The notes under the pieces: generated by a model
What the model was told of the DNA's origin: nothing
The model's database searches: none
The model's input: the letters and a program-made list of their open reading frames with translations, nothing else
DNA from: Halomonas stenophila
GTDB lineage: Bacteria > Pseudomonadota > Gammaproteobacteria > Pseudomonadales > Halomonadaceae
Assembly: GCF_014192275.1 (NCBI RefSeq)
Contig: NZ_JACHXR010000015.1
Coordinates: 1 to 64,000 of the forward strand
Length of the DNA: 64,000 bases
Direction: 5' to 3'
Translations under genes and position numbers: made by a program
Shown: positions 10,589 to 20,052 of the stretch, in pieces
How positions within the stretch are numbered: the stretch's first letter is position 1
Layout of the letters: each line of letters begins with the position of its first letter

Positions 10589-10635
10589 ATAGCTATAAAT
10601 GGCTATTTTTTCACTTTATATCCAATAATGGCTAT
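10589..10635. promoter_or_regulatory. AT-rich promoter region of satD with repeated ATGGCTAT sites
   Basis: An AT-rich island in otherwise GC-rich DNA. It holds an inverted repeat ATAGC-N8-GCTAT at 10589-10606 and a direct repeat of ATGGCTAT at 10599-10606 and 10628-10635, 29 bases apart (near three helical turns). These could bind the helix-turn-helix of SatD itself. Confidence 0.4.
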
Positions 10636-10683
10636 AAAATATCAATATAGATCATGTGGGCTATCAAGGTCGGCGTGCCAGGG

Positions 10684-11421
10684 CTAGCCCGGAGAGCGGC
10701 GGTCCAGGTAGCGACGCAGCTGGCGGGCGTTGGCCACGGCGTGCCCGGCGGCGTCGTTGTTGAAGTAGGCGTAGACATCCGTGCCATCGTCGAGCAGGGC
10801 GCGGAGCCGTCTGGCCTGGGCGGTGAGGTACTGGGGCGAGTAGCTGCCGCGGTAGTGATCGCCGTGGAAGCGCAGGTAGGTCCAGTCGGCGGTGAGCCGC
10901 CGGGGGTGGTCGGGGAGCATGTCGTGCCAGCACAGGGCGGCGCGATGTGCCTCCAGCACCCGATAGACCGCCTCGCACCACCAGGAGGCGTCGCGAACCT
11001 CGATCGCCCAGCGATAGCCGGGCGGTGCCGCCGCCAGGAAGGCCGCCAGCCGCCCGGCATCGACCCGCCAGCGCCCCGGCAGCTGGACCAGGATCGGCCC
11101 GAGCCGGTCGCCCAGCGGGGCCAACCGTTCCAGGAAGTGGCCGATGGTCGCCTCCGGCTCCTTGAGCTTCTTCATGTGGCTGCCGTAGCGGCTGAACTTG
11201 ACGGCATAGCGAAACCCCGCCGGTACGCTGTCGCGCCAGGTCCGGAAGGTGGCCTCGCCGGGCAGCCGGTAGAAGGTATTGTTGATCTCCACACTCGCGA
11301 AGTGCTCGGCATAGTGGGCGAGCCAGCGCTCCCGGGGCAGGGCGCCCGGGTAGAAGACACCCCGCCAGTGGTCGTACTGGTACCCCGAGGTGCCGATATG
11401 CGCGCGTCCCGATGCCTGCAT
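10684..11421 (-). CDS. DUF72 domain protein (YecE-like)
   Basis: 245 residues with the DUF72 pattern throughout: IGTSGYQYDHWRGVFYPG at the N-terminus, VEINNTFYRLP, FRYAVKFSRYGSHMKKLK, ILVQLPGRW, and WAIEVRD. The fold is a TIM barrel related to UVDE-like enzymes, but no activity is known. AGC-poor GGGGGAG precedes the ATG. Monocistronic as far as can be seen. Confidence 0.9.
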   Translation of the reverse strand: MQASGRAHIGTSGYQYDHWRGVFYPGALPRERWLAHYAEHFASVEINNTFYRLPGEATFRTWRDSVPAGFRYAVKFSRYGSHMKKLKEPEATIGHFLERLAPLGDRLGPILVQLPGRWRVDAGRLAAFLAAAPPGYRWAIEVRDASWWCEAVYRVLEAHRAALCWHDMLPDHPRRLTADWTYLRFHGDHYRGSYSPQYLTAQARRLRALLDDGTDVYAYFNNDAAGHAVANARQLRRYLDRRSPG

Positions 11422-11541
11422 GCCGCTCCCCCACGCCCTCGCCGGTGGATGGGAAGGGGAGGGCGCAGGGGAAGGATGGCCCTTATCGTTCCGTGTCGCC
11501 AGGCGGCGGCCGCACGCTGTCCGGGTCGCCCGGGCGTGCCC

Positions 11542-12420
11542 TCAGGGCTTGCGGTAGGCCTCGACCAGGCTCGCCGGGTCCGCATCGGCGTGGCCGCGGC
11601 CGGCATGGCCGCGCATCAGTTGGGCGGCCAGGGCGCTCATCGGGGTGGCGCTGGTGACCCGCCCGCTCTGGGCCACGGCCATGTCCAGGTCCTTGAGCAG
11701 GGTGCGCAGGTGCCAGGGGGGCGTGGCGAAGTCGCTGGCGGCCATGCGCGGGGTCAGGATACGAAAGGGTCTGGAGTCGGCGAAGCCGCCGGCGAGCGCC
11801 TCGGTGAGCCGGTGGGCGTCGACCCCGCTGGCCTCGGCCAGGGCCACCATCTCGGCGATCACCGCCGCCTGGCAGCCGACGATCATCTGGTTGCACACCT
11901 TGGTCACCTGCCCGCTGCCCACCGGGCCCATATGGGTCATCCGGGCGGCCAGGGGGGCGAGCAGGGGCCGCACGGCCTCGACATCCTCCGGGTCACCGCC
12001 GCACATGACGGCCAACGCCCCGGCCTCGGCGCCGGCCACGCCGCCGGAGACCGGGGCATCCACCCAGGGCACGCCGTGCTCGGCCGCCAGGCGGGCGGCG
12101 AAGCGACGGGTGGCCTCGGGGTCGCTGCTGGAGAGATCGACCAGCCGCTGGCCGGCGCGGGCATGGGCCGCCACGCCGTCCTCGCCGAACACCACCGCCT
12201 CGACGACCGCGGTATTGGCCAGGCACAAGAGGATCACGTCGACGTCGGCCACCAGCTCACCGATGGAACCGGCCACCCGGGCACCGGCCGCGGCCACTCC
12301 CGCGGTCTTGTCCGGGGAGCGGTTCCAGACGCTGACGTCGAAGCCGGCGGCCAGCAGGCGGCGGGTCATGGGGTCGCCCATCAGGCCGATGCCGATGATG
12401 CCGAGACGAGGGTGGGACAT
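11542..12420 (-). CDS. NAD(P)-dependent beta-hydroxyacid dehydrogenase (3-hydroxyisobutyrate dehydrogenase family)
   Basis: 292 residues from the ATG at 12420 (GGAGAG upstream). The N-terminal Rossmann motif is GIIGIGLMGDPM and the substrate-binding signature is DAPVSGGVAGAEAG. The catalytic Lys is in VTKVCNQMIV. The family reduces or oxidises short beta-hydroxy acids such as 3-hydroxyisobutyrate, tartronate semialdehyde or succinic semialdehyde. No neighbour narrows the substrate. A long inverted repeat lies upstream. Confidence 0.9.
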   Translation of the reverse strand: MSHPRLGIIGIGLMGDPMTRRLLAAGFDVSVWNRSPDKTAGVAAAGARVAGSIGELVADVDVILLCLANTAVVEAVVFGEDGVAAHARAGQRLVDLSSSDPEATRRFAARLAAEHGVPWVDAPVSGGVAGAEAGALAVMCGGDPEDVEAVRPLLAPLAARMTHMGPVGSGQVTKVCNQMIVGCQAAVIAEMVALAEASGVDAHRLTEALAGGFADSRPFRILTPRMAASDFATPPWHLRTLLKDLDMAVAQSGRVTSATPMSALAAQLMRGHAGRGHADADPASLVEAYRKP

Positions 12421-12457
12421 GGGGGCTCTCCGCAGGGTCGGGAAAGCCCACAGCATG

Positions 12458-12482
12458 CTTGATGGAAGGGATTTCCATCAAG
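12458..12482. promoter_or_regulatory. perfect 10-bp inverted repeat, candidate operator
   Basis: CTTGATGGAA at 12458-12467 and TTCCATCAAG at 12473-12482 around a 5-base spacer, 38 bases upstream of the hydroxyacid dehydrogenase start. There is no T-run, so an operator is more likely than a terminator. The cognate regulator is not in the immediate neighbourhood. Confidence 0.45.
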
Positions 12483-12599
12483 TCTGGCCGGCGCTCGATG
12501 CCCCGCCATGATGCAGTGCGGCATCCAGGCGGATCGCGATGGTGCGGCCTACCGTCGCCGGCGCGAGGCGACATCTCACCGGGATATCATCAGGAATAG

Positions 12600-12808
12600 C
12601 TTAAATAGCTGATATTGAATGAAAGCCAGAAAAAGTGGCACGACGCTTGTAAGGAGATGGGCAAGGGTGGCCGGCCACACCGGGGAGGCGGCAAGCGCCG
12701 CTGGCTCCCCGCCGGTCACCGGGCCGTCCGGCGTGGTTCACTGCACGGCGGACGACATCACCAGTGAGCTGGCGTGCTCCACCTGGCCTCCTTCGGGAGG
12801 CCTTTTTT
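12600..12808 (+). ncRNA. possible small RNA ending in an orphan terminator
   Basis: The 489-base gap between the dehydrogenase start and the LysE gene has no convincing coding sequence. It begins with an AT-rich stretch containing ATATCA/TGATAT arms (12584-12640) and ends in a strong intrinsic terminator on the plus strand. No plus-strand gene lies upstream to need that terminator. A transcript of roughly 170-200 bases starting in the AT-rich stretch would explain it. No known RNA family was recognised. Confidence 0.3.
12785..12808 (+). terminator. intrinsic terminator
   Basis: GGCCTCC (12785-12791), TTCG loop, GGAGGCC (12796-12802), then six T. This is the clearest rho-independent terminator in the window. 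Confidence 0.85.
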
Positions 12809-12909
12809 ATGGCTGCCGATGGGGCCTGTCGGGCCATGGCTGGCTGGACGGCGGCGCGGCCATCGCCTAGCGTAAGTGGTTCCCCTCGTCTCGCGAAGCC
12901 CCGCATGCC

Positions 12910-13545
12910 ATGTTGACCTATTCCCTGGCCCACTGGATGGCCTTCCTCTCCACGGCGGTCCTGCTGAACCTGTCCCCGGGGCCCGACATGGCCTTCATCC
13001 TCGGCCAGACGGCGCGCCATGGCCGCCGCGGTGGCGTGGCCGCCATGCTCGGCGTGTGGAGCGGTGCCGGTCTGCACGTGGCCATGGCGGCGTTCGGGCT
13101 CTCGGCGATCCTGGCCACCTCGGCGCTGGCCTTCTCGCTGGTCAAGTGGGTCGGCGCCGCCTACCTCGTCTGGCTGGGACTCCAGGCCCTGCTGGCACGT
13201 CCCGGGGCCGCCGAGGCCCCGCCCACCGGCGTCGCCCCCGGGGCGCGCACGATCTATCGCCAGGGCATCCTGGTCTCGCTGCTCAATCCCAAGGTGGCGG
13301 TCTTCTTCCTGGCCTTCCTGCCCCAGTTCGTGGTGCCGGCGGCGGGCCCGGCCAGCCTCCAACTGGCCTTCCACGGCCTGCTGATCATCGCCGTGGCCGC
13401 CGTCATCGAGCCGCCGCTGGTGCTGGCCGGTGCCAGGCTGGCCGGGGCGCTGCGCGGCCGGCATCGCCTGGGGACCTGGCTGGAGAAGGGGCTGGGGGCG
13501 GTGTTCGTGTCCCTGGGGGTGCGTCTGGCCCTGAGTGAACGCTGA
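12910..13545 (+). CDS. LysE-family amino-acid exporter
   Basis: 211 residues with six predicted membrane helices and the LysE/RhtB signature NLSPGPDMAFILGQTARHG near residue 20. NPKVAVFFLAFLPQFV in the fourth helix region is also typical. An inner-membrane exporter of amino acids or homoserine-type compounds. No clear Shine-Dalgarno precedes the ATG. The following metallophosphoesterase remnant begins 15 bases downstream. Confidence 0.9.
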   Translation: MLTYSLAHWMAFLSTAVLLNLSPGPDMAFILGQTARHGRRGGVAAMLGVWSGAGLHVAMAAFGLSAILATSALAFSLVKWVGAAYLVWLGLQALLARPGAAEAPPTGVAPGARTIYRQGILVSLLNPKVAVFFLAFLPQFVVPAAGPASLQLAFHGLLIIAVAAVIEPPLVLAGARLAGALRGRHRLGTWLEKGLGAVFVSLGVRLALSER

Positions 13546-13560
13546 CGCCGTGGAGGGGAC

Positions 13561-13692
13561 ATGCGACTCGGGAGACGCTCCGAGCCGCATCTGGAGCACT
13601 TCGCCGGCACCCGGGTCGTCGCCAATCCCGGCGGCTACCCGGACGAGTTCGCCCCGCCGCTGTTCAGGCCCGAGCTGGTGATCGAGGTGTGA
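13561..13692 (+). pseudogene. remnant of a metallophosphoesterase gene (C-terminal fragment)
   Basis: An open frame of 43 codons with GGAGGGGAC before its ATG. The last 28 residues read AGTRVVANPGGYPDEFAPPL followed by FRPELVIEV, which matches the C-terminal end of calcineurin-like metallophosphoesterases (GTRVVCNPRGY ... FDPxLVVEV, from memory). The N-terminal metal-binding domain is absent. It looks like the tail left by a deletion between lysE and polB; a tiny expressed protein cannot be excluded. Confidence 0.55.
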
Positions 13693-13748
13693 GGCGGGGC
13701 GGGCGCCGGTAAGATCGAGGCGTCGAGGGCAGCGGGCGAGGAACGGCG

Positions 13749-16112
13749 GTGGAGTCACGACAGGGGTTCATCCTGACCCGGCACTGGCAGGACACGCCCG
13801 AGGGCATCGAGGTCGCGTTCTGGCTGGCGACCGACGCCGGCCCGCTCAGGGTGCGCCTGCCGCCCCGGCCGTCGGTGGCCTTCCTGCCGGCGGAGCAGCG
13901 CGAGCGGGTGGCGGCCGTCCTGCGCGACGCGCCGGACGCCGAGCTGCGGCCGCTGTCGCTCCGCGACTTCCAGCGGCGCCCGGTGCTAGGGCTCTACTGC
14001 CGGCAGCACCGCCGGCTGATTGCCCTGGAGCGCCGCCTGAAGGACGCCGGCGTGGTGGTCTACGAGGCCGATATCCGCCCGCCGGAGCGCTACCTGATGG
14101 AGCGCTTTATCACCGCGCCGGTGTGGGTGGCCGGTGAGCCGGATAGCGAAGGTGGCCTGGCCGAGGCCCGCCTCCAGCCGGCGCCGGACTATCGCCCCCG
14201 ACTGCGTACGGTCTCCCTGGATATCGAGACCAGCGAACACGGCGAGCTCTTCTCCATCGCGCTGGAGGGCTGCGGCCAGCGCCAGGTCTATATGCTGGGG
14301 CCGGCCACTGGCCACGACCGGGAACTCGACTTCGACCTCTCCTATTGCGACAGCCGCGCCGAGCTGCTCGAGCGGCTCAACGCCTGGTTCGCCGAATACG
14401 ACCCGGACGCCATCATCGGCTGGAACCTGGTGCAGTTCGACCTGCGGATCCTCCACGAGCATGCCCGGCGCTGCGGCGTGGTGCTGCGGCTGGGCCGCGG
14501 CGGCCAAGCGCTGGAGTGGCGTGCCCAGGGCCACCAGACCAACCGCTACCTGGCCTCGGCGGCCGGGCGGCTGGTCATCGACGGCATCGAGGCGCTGCGC
14601 TCGGCCACCTGGAGTTTCCCCTCCTTCAGCCTGGAGAGCGTGGCCCAGGCGCTGCTCGGCGAGGGCAAGGCCATCGACAATCCCTACCAGCGCCTGGAGG
14701 AGATCCTGTGCATGTTCGCCGAGGACAAGCCGGCGCTGGCGCGCTACAACCTCAAGGACTGCGAACTGGTGACGCGGATCTTCGAGAAGGCCGAGCTGCT
14801 GGCCTTCCTGCTCGAGCGGGCCTGCGTGACGGGCCTGCCCGCCGACCGCAGCGGCGGGTCGGTGGCGGCCTTCACTCACCGCTACCTGCCGCCCATGCAT
14901 CGCCTGGGCTTCGTGGCGCCCAACCTGGGCGAGGGGCGGGTGGCCGAGAGTCCGGGCGGTTTCGTCATGGACTCCCGGCCCGGACTCTACGACTCGGTGC
15001 TGGTGCTCGACTTCAAGAGCCTCTATCCCGCGATCATCCGCAGTTTCCTGATCGATCCGGTGGGGCTGGTGGAGGGGCTCGTCGATCCCTCCGACGAGGC
15101 CTCGGTGCCGGGCTTCGAGGAGGCGCGCTTCTCGCGCACCCGCCACGCCCTGCCGGCCATCGTCGAGCGGGTCTGGGCCGGCCGGGAGGCGGCCAAGGCC
15201 GCCGGCAACGCGCCGCTCGCTCAGGCGCTGAAGATCATCATGAACAGCTTCTACGGGGTGCTGGGCTCGAGGGGCTGTCGCTTCTTCGATGCGCGCCTGG
15301 CCTCGTCGATCACCCTGCGCGGCCACGCCATCATGCGCCGCACCCGGGCGCTGATCGAGGCCGAGGGATATACCGTTATCTACGGCGATACCGACCCCAC
15401 CTTCGTCTGGCTCGGCGGCACGCATCCCGAGGCGCAGGCGGCGGCGATCGGCCGCCGGCTGGTGGCTAAGGTGAATGACTGGTGGCGGGCGCACCTGGCC
15501 GACGAGTACGGCCTGCAGAGCGCGCTGGAGCTGCAGTTCGAGACCCATTACCGCCGCTTCTTGATGCCCACCATCCGTGGTGCCGAGGCGGGCAGCAAGA
15601 AGCGCTATGCCGGGCTGGTGCGGGACGCGGAGGGAGAGGAGCGGGTGGTCTTCAAGGGCCTGGAAGCCGTGCGCAGCGACTGGACGCCCCTGGCCAAGGA
15701 GTTCCAGCAGGAGCTCTTTCGGCGCATCTTCATCGGCGAGCCCTACCGGGACTTCGTGCGCGACTATGTGCGTCGCACCCTGTCCGGCGACTTCGACGAC
15801 CGGCTGGTCTATCGCAAGCGCCTGCGCCGGCGGCTCTCCGACTACCGGCGCAACGTGCCGCCCCATGTGCGGGCCGGCCGGCTCGCCGACGCGGTCAACG
15901 ACCGGCGGGGGCGGCCGCGCCAGTACCAGCAGGGCGGCTGGATCCGCTACGTGATGACGGTGGCCGGGCCGGAGCCCCTGGAGCGCCGGCGCTCGGCCAT
16001 CGACACCGACCACTACCTGAACCACCAGCTGCGGCCGGTGGCGGATGCCATCCTGCCCTTCGTGGGCGACGACTTCGCGGCCCTGATCGATCGCCAGCTC
16101 GGCCTGTTCTGA
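13749..16112 (+). CDS. polB: DNA polymerase II (family B)
   Basis: 787 residues, full length for Pol II. The N-terminus [20 protein letters not shown] is close to E. coli Pol II. Proofreading motifs are LDIETSEHG (Asp158, Glu160), [14 protein letters not shown] and YNLKDCELV. Polymerase motif A is [13 protein letters not shown], motif B is [13 protein letters not shown], and motif C is [11 protein letters not shown] with Asp547 and Asp549. Motif C normally reads YGDTDS; here residue 550 is Pro. GTG start with GAGGAA upstream. Normally SOS-induced and used for restart and translesion synthesis; I see no clear LexA box. Confidence 0.96.
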   Translation: MESRQGFILTRHWQDTPEGIEVAFWLATDAGPLRVRLPPRPSVAFLPAEQRERVAAVLRDAPDAELRPLSLRDFQRRPVLGLYCRQHRRLIALERRLKDAGVVVYEADIRPPERYLMERFITAPVWVAGEPDSEGGLAEARLQPAPDYRPRLRTVSLDIETSEHGELFSIALEGCGQRQVYMLGPATGHDRELDFDLSYCDSRAELLERLNAWFAEYDPDAIIGWNLVQFDLRILHEHARRCGVVLRLGRGGQALEWRAQGHQTNRYLASAAGRLVIDGIEALRSATWSFPSFSLESVAQALLGEGKAIDNPYQRLEEILCMFAEDKPALARYNLKDCELVTRIFEKAELLAFLLERACVTGLPADRSGGSVAAFTHRYLPPMHRLGFVAPNLGEGRVAESPGGFVMDSRPGLYDSVLVLDFKSLYPAIIRSFLIDPVGLVEGLVDPSDEASVPGFEEARFSRTRHALPAIVERVWAGREAAKAAGNAPLAQALKIIMNSFYGVLGSRGCRFFDARLASSITLRGHAIMRRTRALIEAEGYTVIYGDTDPTFVWLGGTHPEAQAAAIGRRLVAKVNDWWRAHLADEYGLQSALELQFETHYRRFLMPTIRGAEAGSKKRYAGLVRDAEGEERVVFKGLEAVRSDWTPLAKEFQQELFRRIFIGEPYRDFVRDYVRRTLSGDFDDRLVYRKRLRRRLSDYRRNVPPHVRAGRLADAVNDRRGRPRQYQQGGWIRYVMTVAGPEPLERRRSAIDTDHYLNHQLRPVADAILPFVGDDFAALIDRQLGLF

Positions 16113-16134
16113 GCCGGCGTCCGGCCCGGTCGCC

Positions 16135-17922
16135 TCAGGCGCCGGCGGCCCTGGTCCCTGGCGGCGGGCCGAACTGCAGGTCGGCCAGCCGTCGGTAGAG
16201 GGGGCTCGAGGCGAGCAGCTCGTCGTGGCGTCCGGCCGCCACCAGCCGTCCCTCGTCCATCACCAGCAGGCGATCGGCGGCCACCACCGTGGCCAGGCGA
16301 TGGGCGATGACCACGCTGGTGCGGTCGGCCATCAGTCGGTCCAGGGCCTGCTGGACCAGCCGCTCGCTCTCGGCGTCCAGTGCGCTGGTGGCCTCGTCGA
16401 GCAGCAGCACGGCGGGTGACTTGAGCAGGGCCCGGGCGATGGCCAGGCGCTGGCGCTGGCCGCCGGAGAGCTGCACCCCGCCCGGGCCCAGGGGCGTGTC
16501 GAGGCCCTGGGGCAGCGTCTCGAGGAAGTCCAGGGCATTGGCATCGCGGGCGGCCTGGCGCAGCTCTTCGTCGCTGGCGTCCGGCTTGCCGAAGCGCAGG
16601 TTCTCGGCGGCGGAACCGGTGAACAGCACCGGCTCCTGGGCCACCAGGCCGATCATCGCGCGCAGCGCATGCGGGTCGAGGTCGCGGAGGTCGATGCCGT
16701 CCAGGGTCAGCCGACCGTGGTCGGGGTCGTGGAAGCGCAGCAGCAGGGCGAGCAGGGTGCTCTTGCCGGCCCCGGAGGGGCCGACCAGGGCGATCCGCTC
16801 GCCGGGCTGGATCGTCAGGTCCAGCCCGGCCAGCGCCGGGCGTTCCCGGCCCGGGTAGGTGAAGTCCACCGCCTCGAGGCGGATCGCGCCGGCGATCGGC
16901 CGGGGCAGGGGGATGGGCGTCGGCGGGGCGGCGATCCGTGGCCGGGTGTCCCAAAGCTCCAGCAGGCGCTCGGCGGCCCCGGCGGCGCGCTGCACGTCGC
17001 CGGCCACCTCGGCCAGGGTGGCCACGGCCCCGGCGACCAGCACGGCGTAGAAGATGAAGGCCGAGAGCTCCCCGGCGGTGAGGTCGCCGGCGAGGACCGC
17101 CCGGCCACCCTGCCACAGCATCACGCCCACCGCGCCGAACACCACCAGCAGGGCGGCCCCGGTCAGCCAGGCCCGCTGGCGGCTGCGCGCCATCGCCGTG
17201 TCAAAGGCCTCCTCGACACGACGGCCGTAGTCGCGGCGGTCGGCCTCCTCGTGGTTGAAGGCCTGGATGGTGCGAATCCCCGACAGGGCCTCGCCGGCGT
17301 AGCGGCCCAGCTCCGCCACCCGGTCCTGGCTATGGCGCGAGAGGCGGCGCACCCGGCGCCCGTACCAGAGGATCGGGGCCAGGGTGGCGGGAATCCCCAG
17401 CAGCACCAGCGCCGAGAGCCAGGGCTGGGTCACCAGCATCAGGCCCGCGGCGCCGATCAGCAGCAGCAGGTTGCGCAGGGCCAGCGATACCGAGGACCCG
17501 AACAGACTCTGCAGCACGGTGGTGTCCGCCGTCAGCCGCGAGGCGATCTCGCCGGCGCCGCGCTCGTCCTCCTGCGCGCTCTCGAAGAAGCCGGGCTCGA
17601 GGTCGAGCAGGCGGTCGAAGACGCGGCGGCGCAGGTCGGCGGCCAGCCGCTCGCCGATCCAGGTCACCAGGTAGTAGCGCAGGGCGGAGGCGCCGGCCAG
17701 CACCGCCACCACGGCGATCATGCCCATCAGGGTCTGGTTGAGCTGCCGGGCATCGCGGGCCAGGAAGCCCTGGTCGATGACCAGGCGCAGGCCCTGGCCG
17801 AGCAGCAGCACGCAGCCGGCCGCCACCAGCAGGGCGAGTCCCGCCAGCAGCAGCCGTGCGCGGTAGGGGCGCAGCAGCCCCAGCAGGCGCAGCAGGACAC
17901 GCGGATCAGACCTTGGACCCAT
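16135..17922 (-). CDS. ABC exporter, fused permease-ATPase (MsbA/lipid exporter-like)
   Basis: 595 residues from the ATG at 17922 (GGAGAA upstream; the open frame continues further but is not coding). About six membrane helices cover 20-320. The ATPase domain has Walker A GPSGAGKST, signature LSGGQRQRLAIARALL, Walker B VLLLDEATSALD and switch His in VIAHRLATV. The organisation is that of bacterial type IV half-exporters which work as homodimers. Lipid or drug export is plausible; the substrate is unknown. Divergent from trxC. Confidence 0.92.
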   Translation of the reverse strand: MGPRSDPRVLLRLLGLLRPYRARLLLAGLALLVAAGCVLLLGQGLRLVIDQGFLARDARQLNQTLMGMIAVVAVLAGASALRYYLVTWIGERLAADLRRRVFDRLLDLEPGFFESAQEDERGAGEIASRLTADTTVLQSLFGSSVSLALRNLLLLIGAAGLMLVTQPWLSALVLLGIPATLAPILWYGRRVRRLSRHSQDRVAELGRYAGEALSGIRTIQAFNHEEADRRDYGRRVEEAFDTAMARSRQRAWLTGAALLVVFGAVGVMLWQGGRAVLAGDLTAGELSAFIFYAVLVAGAVATLAEVAGDVQRAAGAAERLLELWDTRPRIAAPPTPIPLPRPIAGAIRLEAVDFTYPGRERPALAGLDLTIQPGERIALVGPSGAGKSTLLALLLRFHDPDHGRLTLDGIDLRDLDPHALRAMIGLVAQEPVLFTGSAAENLRFGKPDASDEELRQAARDANALDFLETLPQGLDTPLGPGGVQLSGGQRQRLAIARALLKSPAVLLLDEATSALDAESERLVQQALDRLMADRTSVVIAHRLATVVAADRLLVMDEGRLVAAGRHDELLASSPLYRRLADLQFGPPPGTRAAGA

Positions 17923-18056
17923 GGGGTTCTCCGGGAGCGGTTGGAGCGGGCGTCTCTCACGGCACGTTACCAGCCCACCGGCGAGGCTGCATGGGCTTGA
18001 TGGGGGACCGCCGAGCGGCCATAGTCGTCGGCAGTGATCCCTGCCCGCGGAGCCGC

Positions 18057-18509
18057 ATGATGCCCGAATCCCTCGTCCTGGGGTGTGCCCACTGTGCCGC
18101 CCTGAACCGCGTCGACGCCGGCCGCCTGGCGGCCGGTCCCCGCTGCGGCAAGTGCAAGCTGCCGCTGTTCTCCGGCGAACCCGTCGAGCTGACCGGCGCC
18201 AACTTCCATGCCCTGGTGGGGCGCAGCGAGCTGCCGGTGGTGGTGGACTTCTGGGCCAGCTGGTGCGGCCCCTGCAAGACGATGGCGCCGATCTTCGCCG
18301 AGGCGGCCCGGGAGCTCGAGCCGCGCATGCGCTTCGCCAAGCTCGACACCGAGGCCGAGCAGGGGCTCGCCGCCCGCTTCGGCATCCGCAGTATCCCCAC
18401 CCTGATCGTGTTCCGGGGCGGCCAGGAGGCGGCGCGCCAGCCGGGGCTGCTGCAGGGGCCGCAGCTGCGGCAATGGCTGATGCCGCACCTGGCCGGTGAG
18501 CCGGGGTGA
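18057..18509 (+). CDS. trxC: thioredoxin 2 with N-terminal zinc-binding segment
   Basis: 150 residues. The N-terminal zinc motif is CAHC (10-13) plus CGKC (about 30-33), which marks TrxC rather than TrxA. The thioredoxin fold has the active site WASWCGPCK. Cytoplasmic disulfide reductase, often induced by oxidative stress. Two adjacent ATG codons exist at 18057 and 18060; the first is better placed after GCGGAG. Confidence 0.95.
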   Translation: MMPESLVLGCAHCAALNRVDAGRLAAGPRCGKCKLPLFSGEPVELTGANFHALVGRSELPVVVDFWASWCGPCKTMAPIFAEAARELEPRMRFAKLDTEAEQGLAARFGIRSIPTLIVFRGGQEAARQPGLLQGPQLRQWLMPHLAGEPG

Positions 18510-18617
18510 ACGGCGTCACGCCCCCGCGATAGGGAACCGGGCCGACGTCGACCGGCCCGGGCGGGGCGGTGGGGCTAGACTGATGGGTAAGGCTGTCAGC
18601 GTCCGGAGGGGCTTCTC

Positions 18618-19949
18618 GTGGAAACGTCGCTTGCCTGTGTGCGTCGGCTCGCCACGCGGCTCGACGAGCGTCCCGCCGACTATGATGCACTGCTCGAGCG
18701 GGTGGGCAGTCGGCCCTTCGTGCTGCTCGGCGAGGCCAGCCACGGCACCGCCGAGTTCTATCGCCTGCGCGGCGAGATCACTCGCCGGCTGATCGAGGAG
18801 CGTGACTTCGAGGCGGTGCTGGTCGAGGCCGACTGGCCCGACGCCCTGCGCCTCAACCGTTACGTGCGCGGCGATCGTCGGGACTCGCTGCAGCAGGCCT
18901 TCGACGATTTCCAGCGCTTCCCCCAGTGGATGTGGCGCAACGAGCAGGTCCGCGACTTCATCGCCTGGCTGGCCGACCATCATGCCGCCTCGACGCCCGG
19001 CTCCGACCGGCGCCCGGTGGGCTTCCATGGCATGGACCTCTACAGCCTGCACCGCAGTGCGGATGCAGTCATCGCCTATCTGGAGGGCGTCGACCCCGAC
19101 CAGGCCGCCCTCGCCCGGCGGGGCTATGCCTGCCTGGATCACCGCGGCGATCCCTTCCACTACGGGCGCAACGTCGCCTTCGGTCTGACCCCCTCCTGCG
19201 AGCAGGCGTCCATTCGGCTGTTGCTCGACCTGCTGCACAAGGCACCGGCCTATCTCCGAGCCGATGGCCGGCGAGCCGCCGACGAGCAGTTCTTCGCCGA
19301 GCAGAACGCCCGGGTGGTGGTCAATGCCGAGGAATACTATCGCGCCATGTTCGGCTCCCGGGTCGATACCTGGAACCTGCGCGATGGCCACATGACCGAG
19401 ACCCTGGCGGCCCTGCATGCCCACCTGCGTTGCCAGGGCGGCCAGGGCAAGATCGTGGTCTGGGCGCACAATTCCCACCTGGGCGACGCCAGGGCCACCG
19501 AGATGCACTGGGCTCGCGGGCAGCACAACATCGGTCAGCTGGCCCGCCAGCGGTTCGGCGTCGACCGGGTACTGCTGGTCGGCTTTACCACCCATACCGG
19601 TCGTGTCGCCGCCGCCAACGAGTGGGACGGCCCGGTCGAGCGTCGTTGGGTTCGCCCGTCCCGTGAGGACAGCGTCGAGGGATTGTTCCACCAGAGCGGA
19701 CTGGATCGCTTTTACCTGCCGCTCGTCAGTCCGGATGCCGAGCCGCTCGAGGAGCGACGCCTGCAGCGGGCCATCGGCGTGATCTATCGCCCCGACACGG
19801 AACGGGCCAGCCACTACTTCCATGCCTGTCTGGCCCGGCAGTTCGATGCCGTCTTCCATCTCGACGAGACGACGGCTGTGACCCCCTTCGAGACCGGCGG
19901 CCCCTGGGACAAGGAAGACATGCCTGAGACCTATCCCTTCGGGGTCTGA
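18618..19949 (+). CDS. erythromycin-esterase-like hydrolase
   Basis: 443 residues of the erythromycin esterase / EreA-like superfamily. Hallmarks are LLGEASHGTAEFYRLR (Glu39, His42) and VLVEADWPD shortly after, carrying the conserved acidic residue, then WAHNSHLGDARATEM. True macrolide esterases belong to this family, but most chromosomal members have other, unknown substrates. GTG start with GGAGGGG upstream. No resistance gene context surrounds it, so a resistance role should not be assumed. Confidence 0.88.
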   Translation: METSLACVRRLATRLDERPADYDALLERVGSRPFVLLGEASHGTAEFYRLRGEITRRLIEERDFEAVLVEADWPDALRLNRYVRGDRRDSLQQAFDDFQRFPQWMWRNEQVRDFIAWLADHHAASTPGSDRRPVGFHGMDLYSLHRSADAVIAYLEGVDPDQAALARRGYACLDHRGDPFHYGRNVAFGLTPSCEQASIRLLLDLLHKAPAYLRADGRRAADEQFFAEQNARVVVNAEEYYRAMFGSRVDTWNLRDGHMTETLAALHAHLRCQGGQGKIVVWAHNSHLGDARATEMHWARGQHNIGQLARQRFGVDRVLLVGFTTHTGRVAAANEWDGPVERRWVRPSREDSVEGLFHQSGLDRFYLPLVSPDAEPLEERRLQRAIGVIYRPDTERASHYFHACLARQFDAVFHLDETTAVTPFETGGPWDKEDMPETYPFGV

Positions 19950-20052
19950 GCCAGCGGGAGCAGGGGATGGCCAGGAAGAATGGCCTGCTGGAACTGACCC
20001 TGCCCAAGCAGAGCCAGGCCAACCGTCGCAGGGTCGAGGTCAAGTCGCCTCG

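Noticed and set aside
13986..16025. 679-codon minus-strand frame opposite polB
   Set aside because: Antisense shadow of polB with no recognisable domain.
18618..19949. Erythromycin resistance gene
   Set aside because: The family match is good, but distant chromosomal members are not shown to act on macrolides and there is no mobile context.
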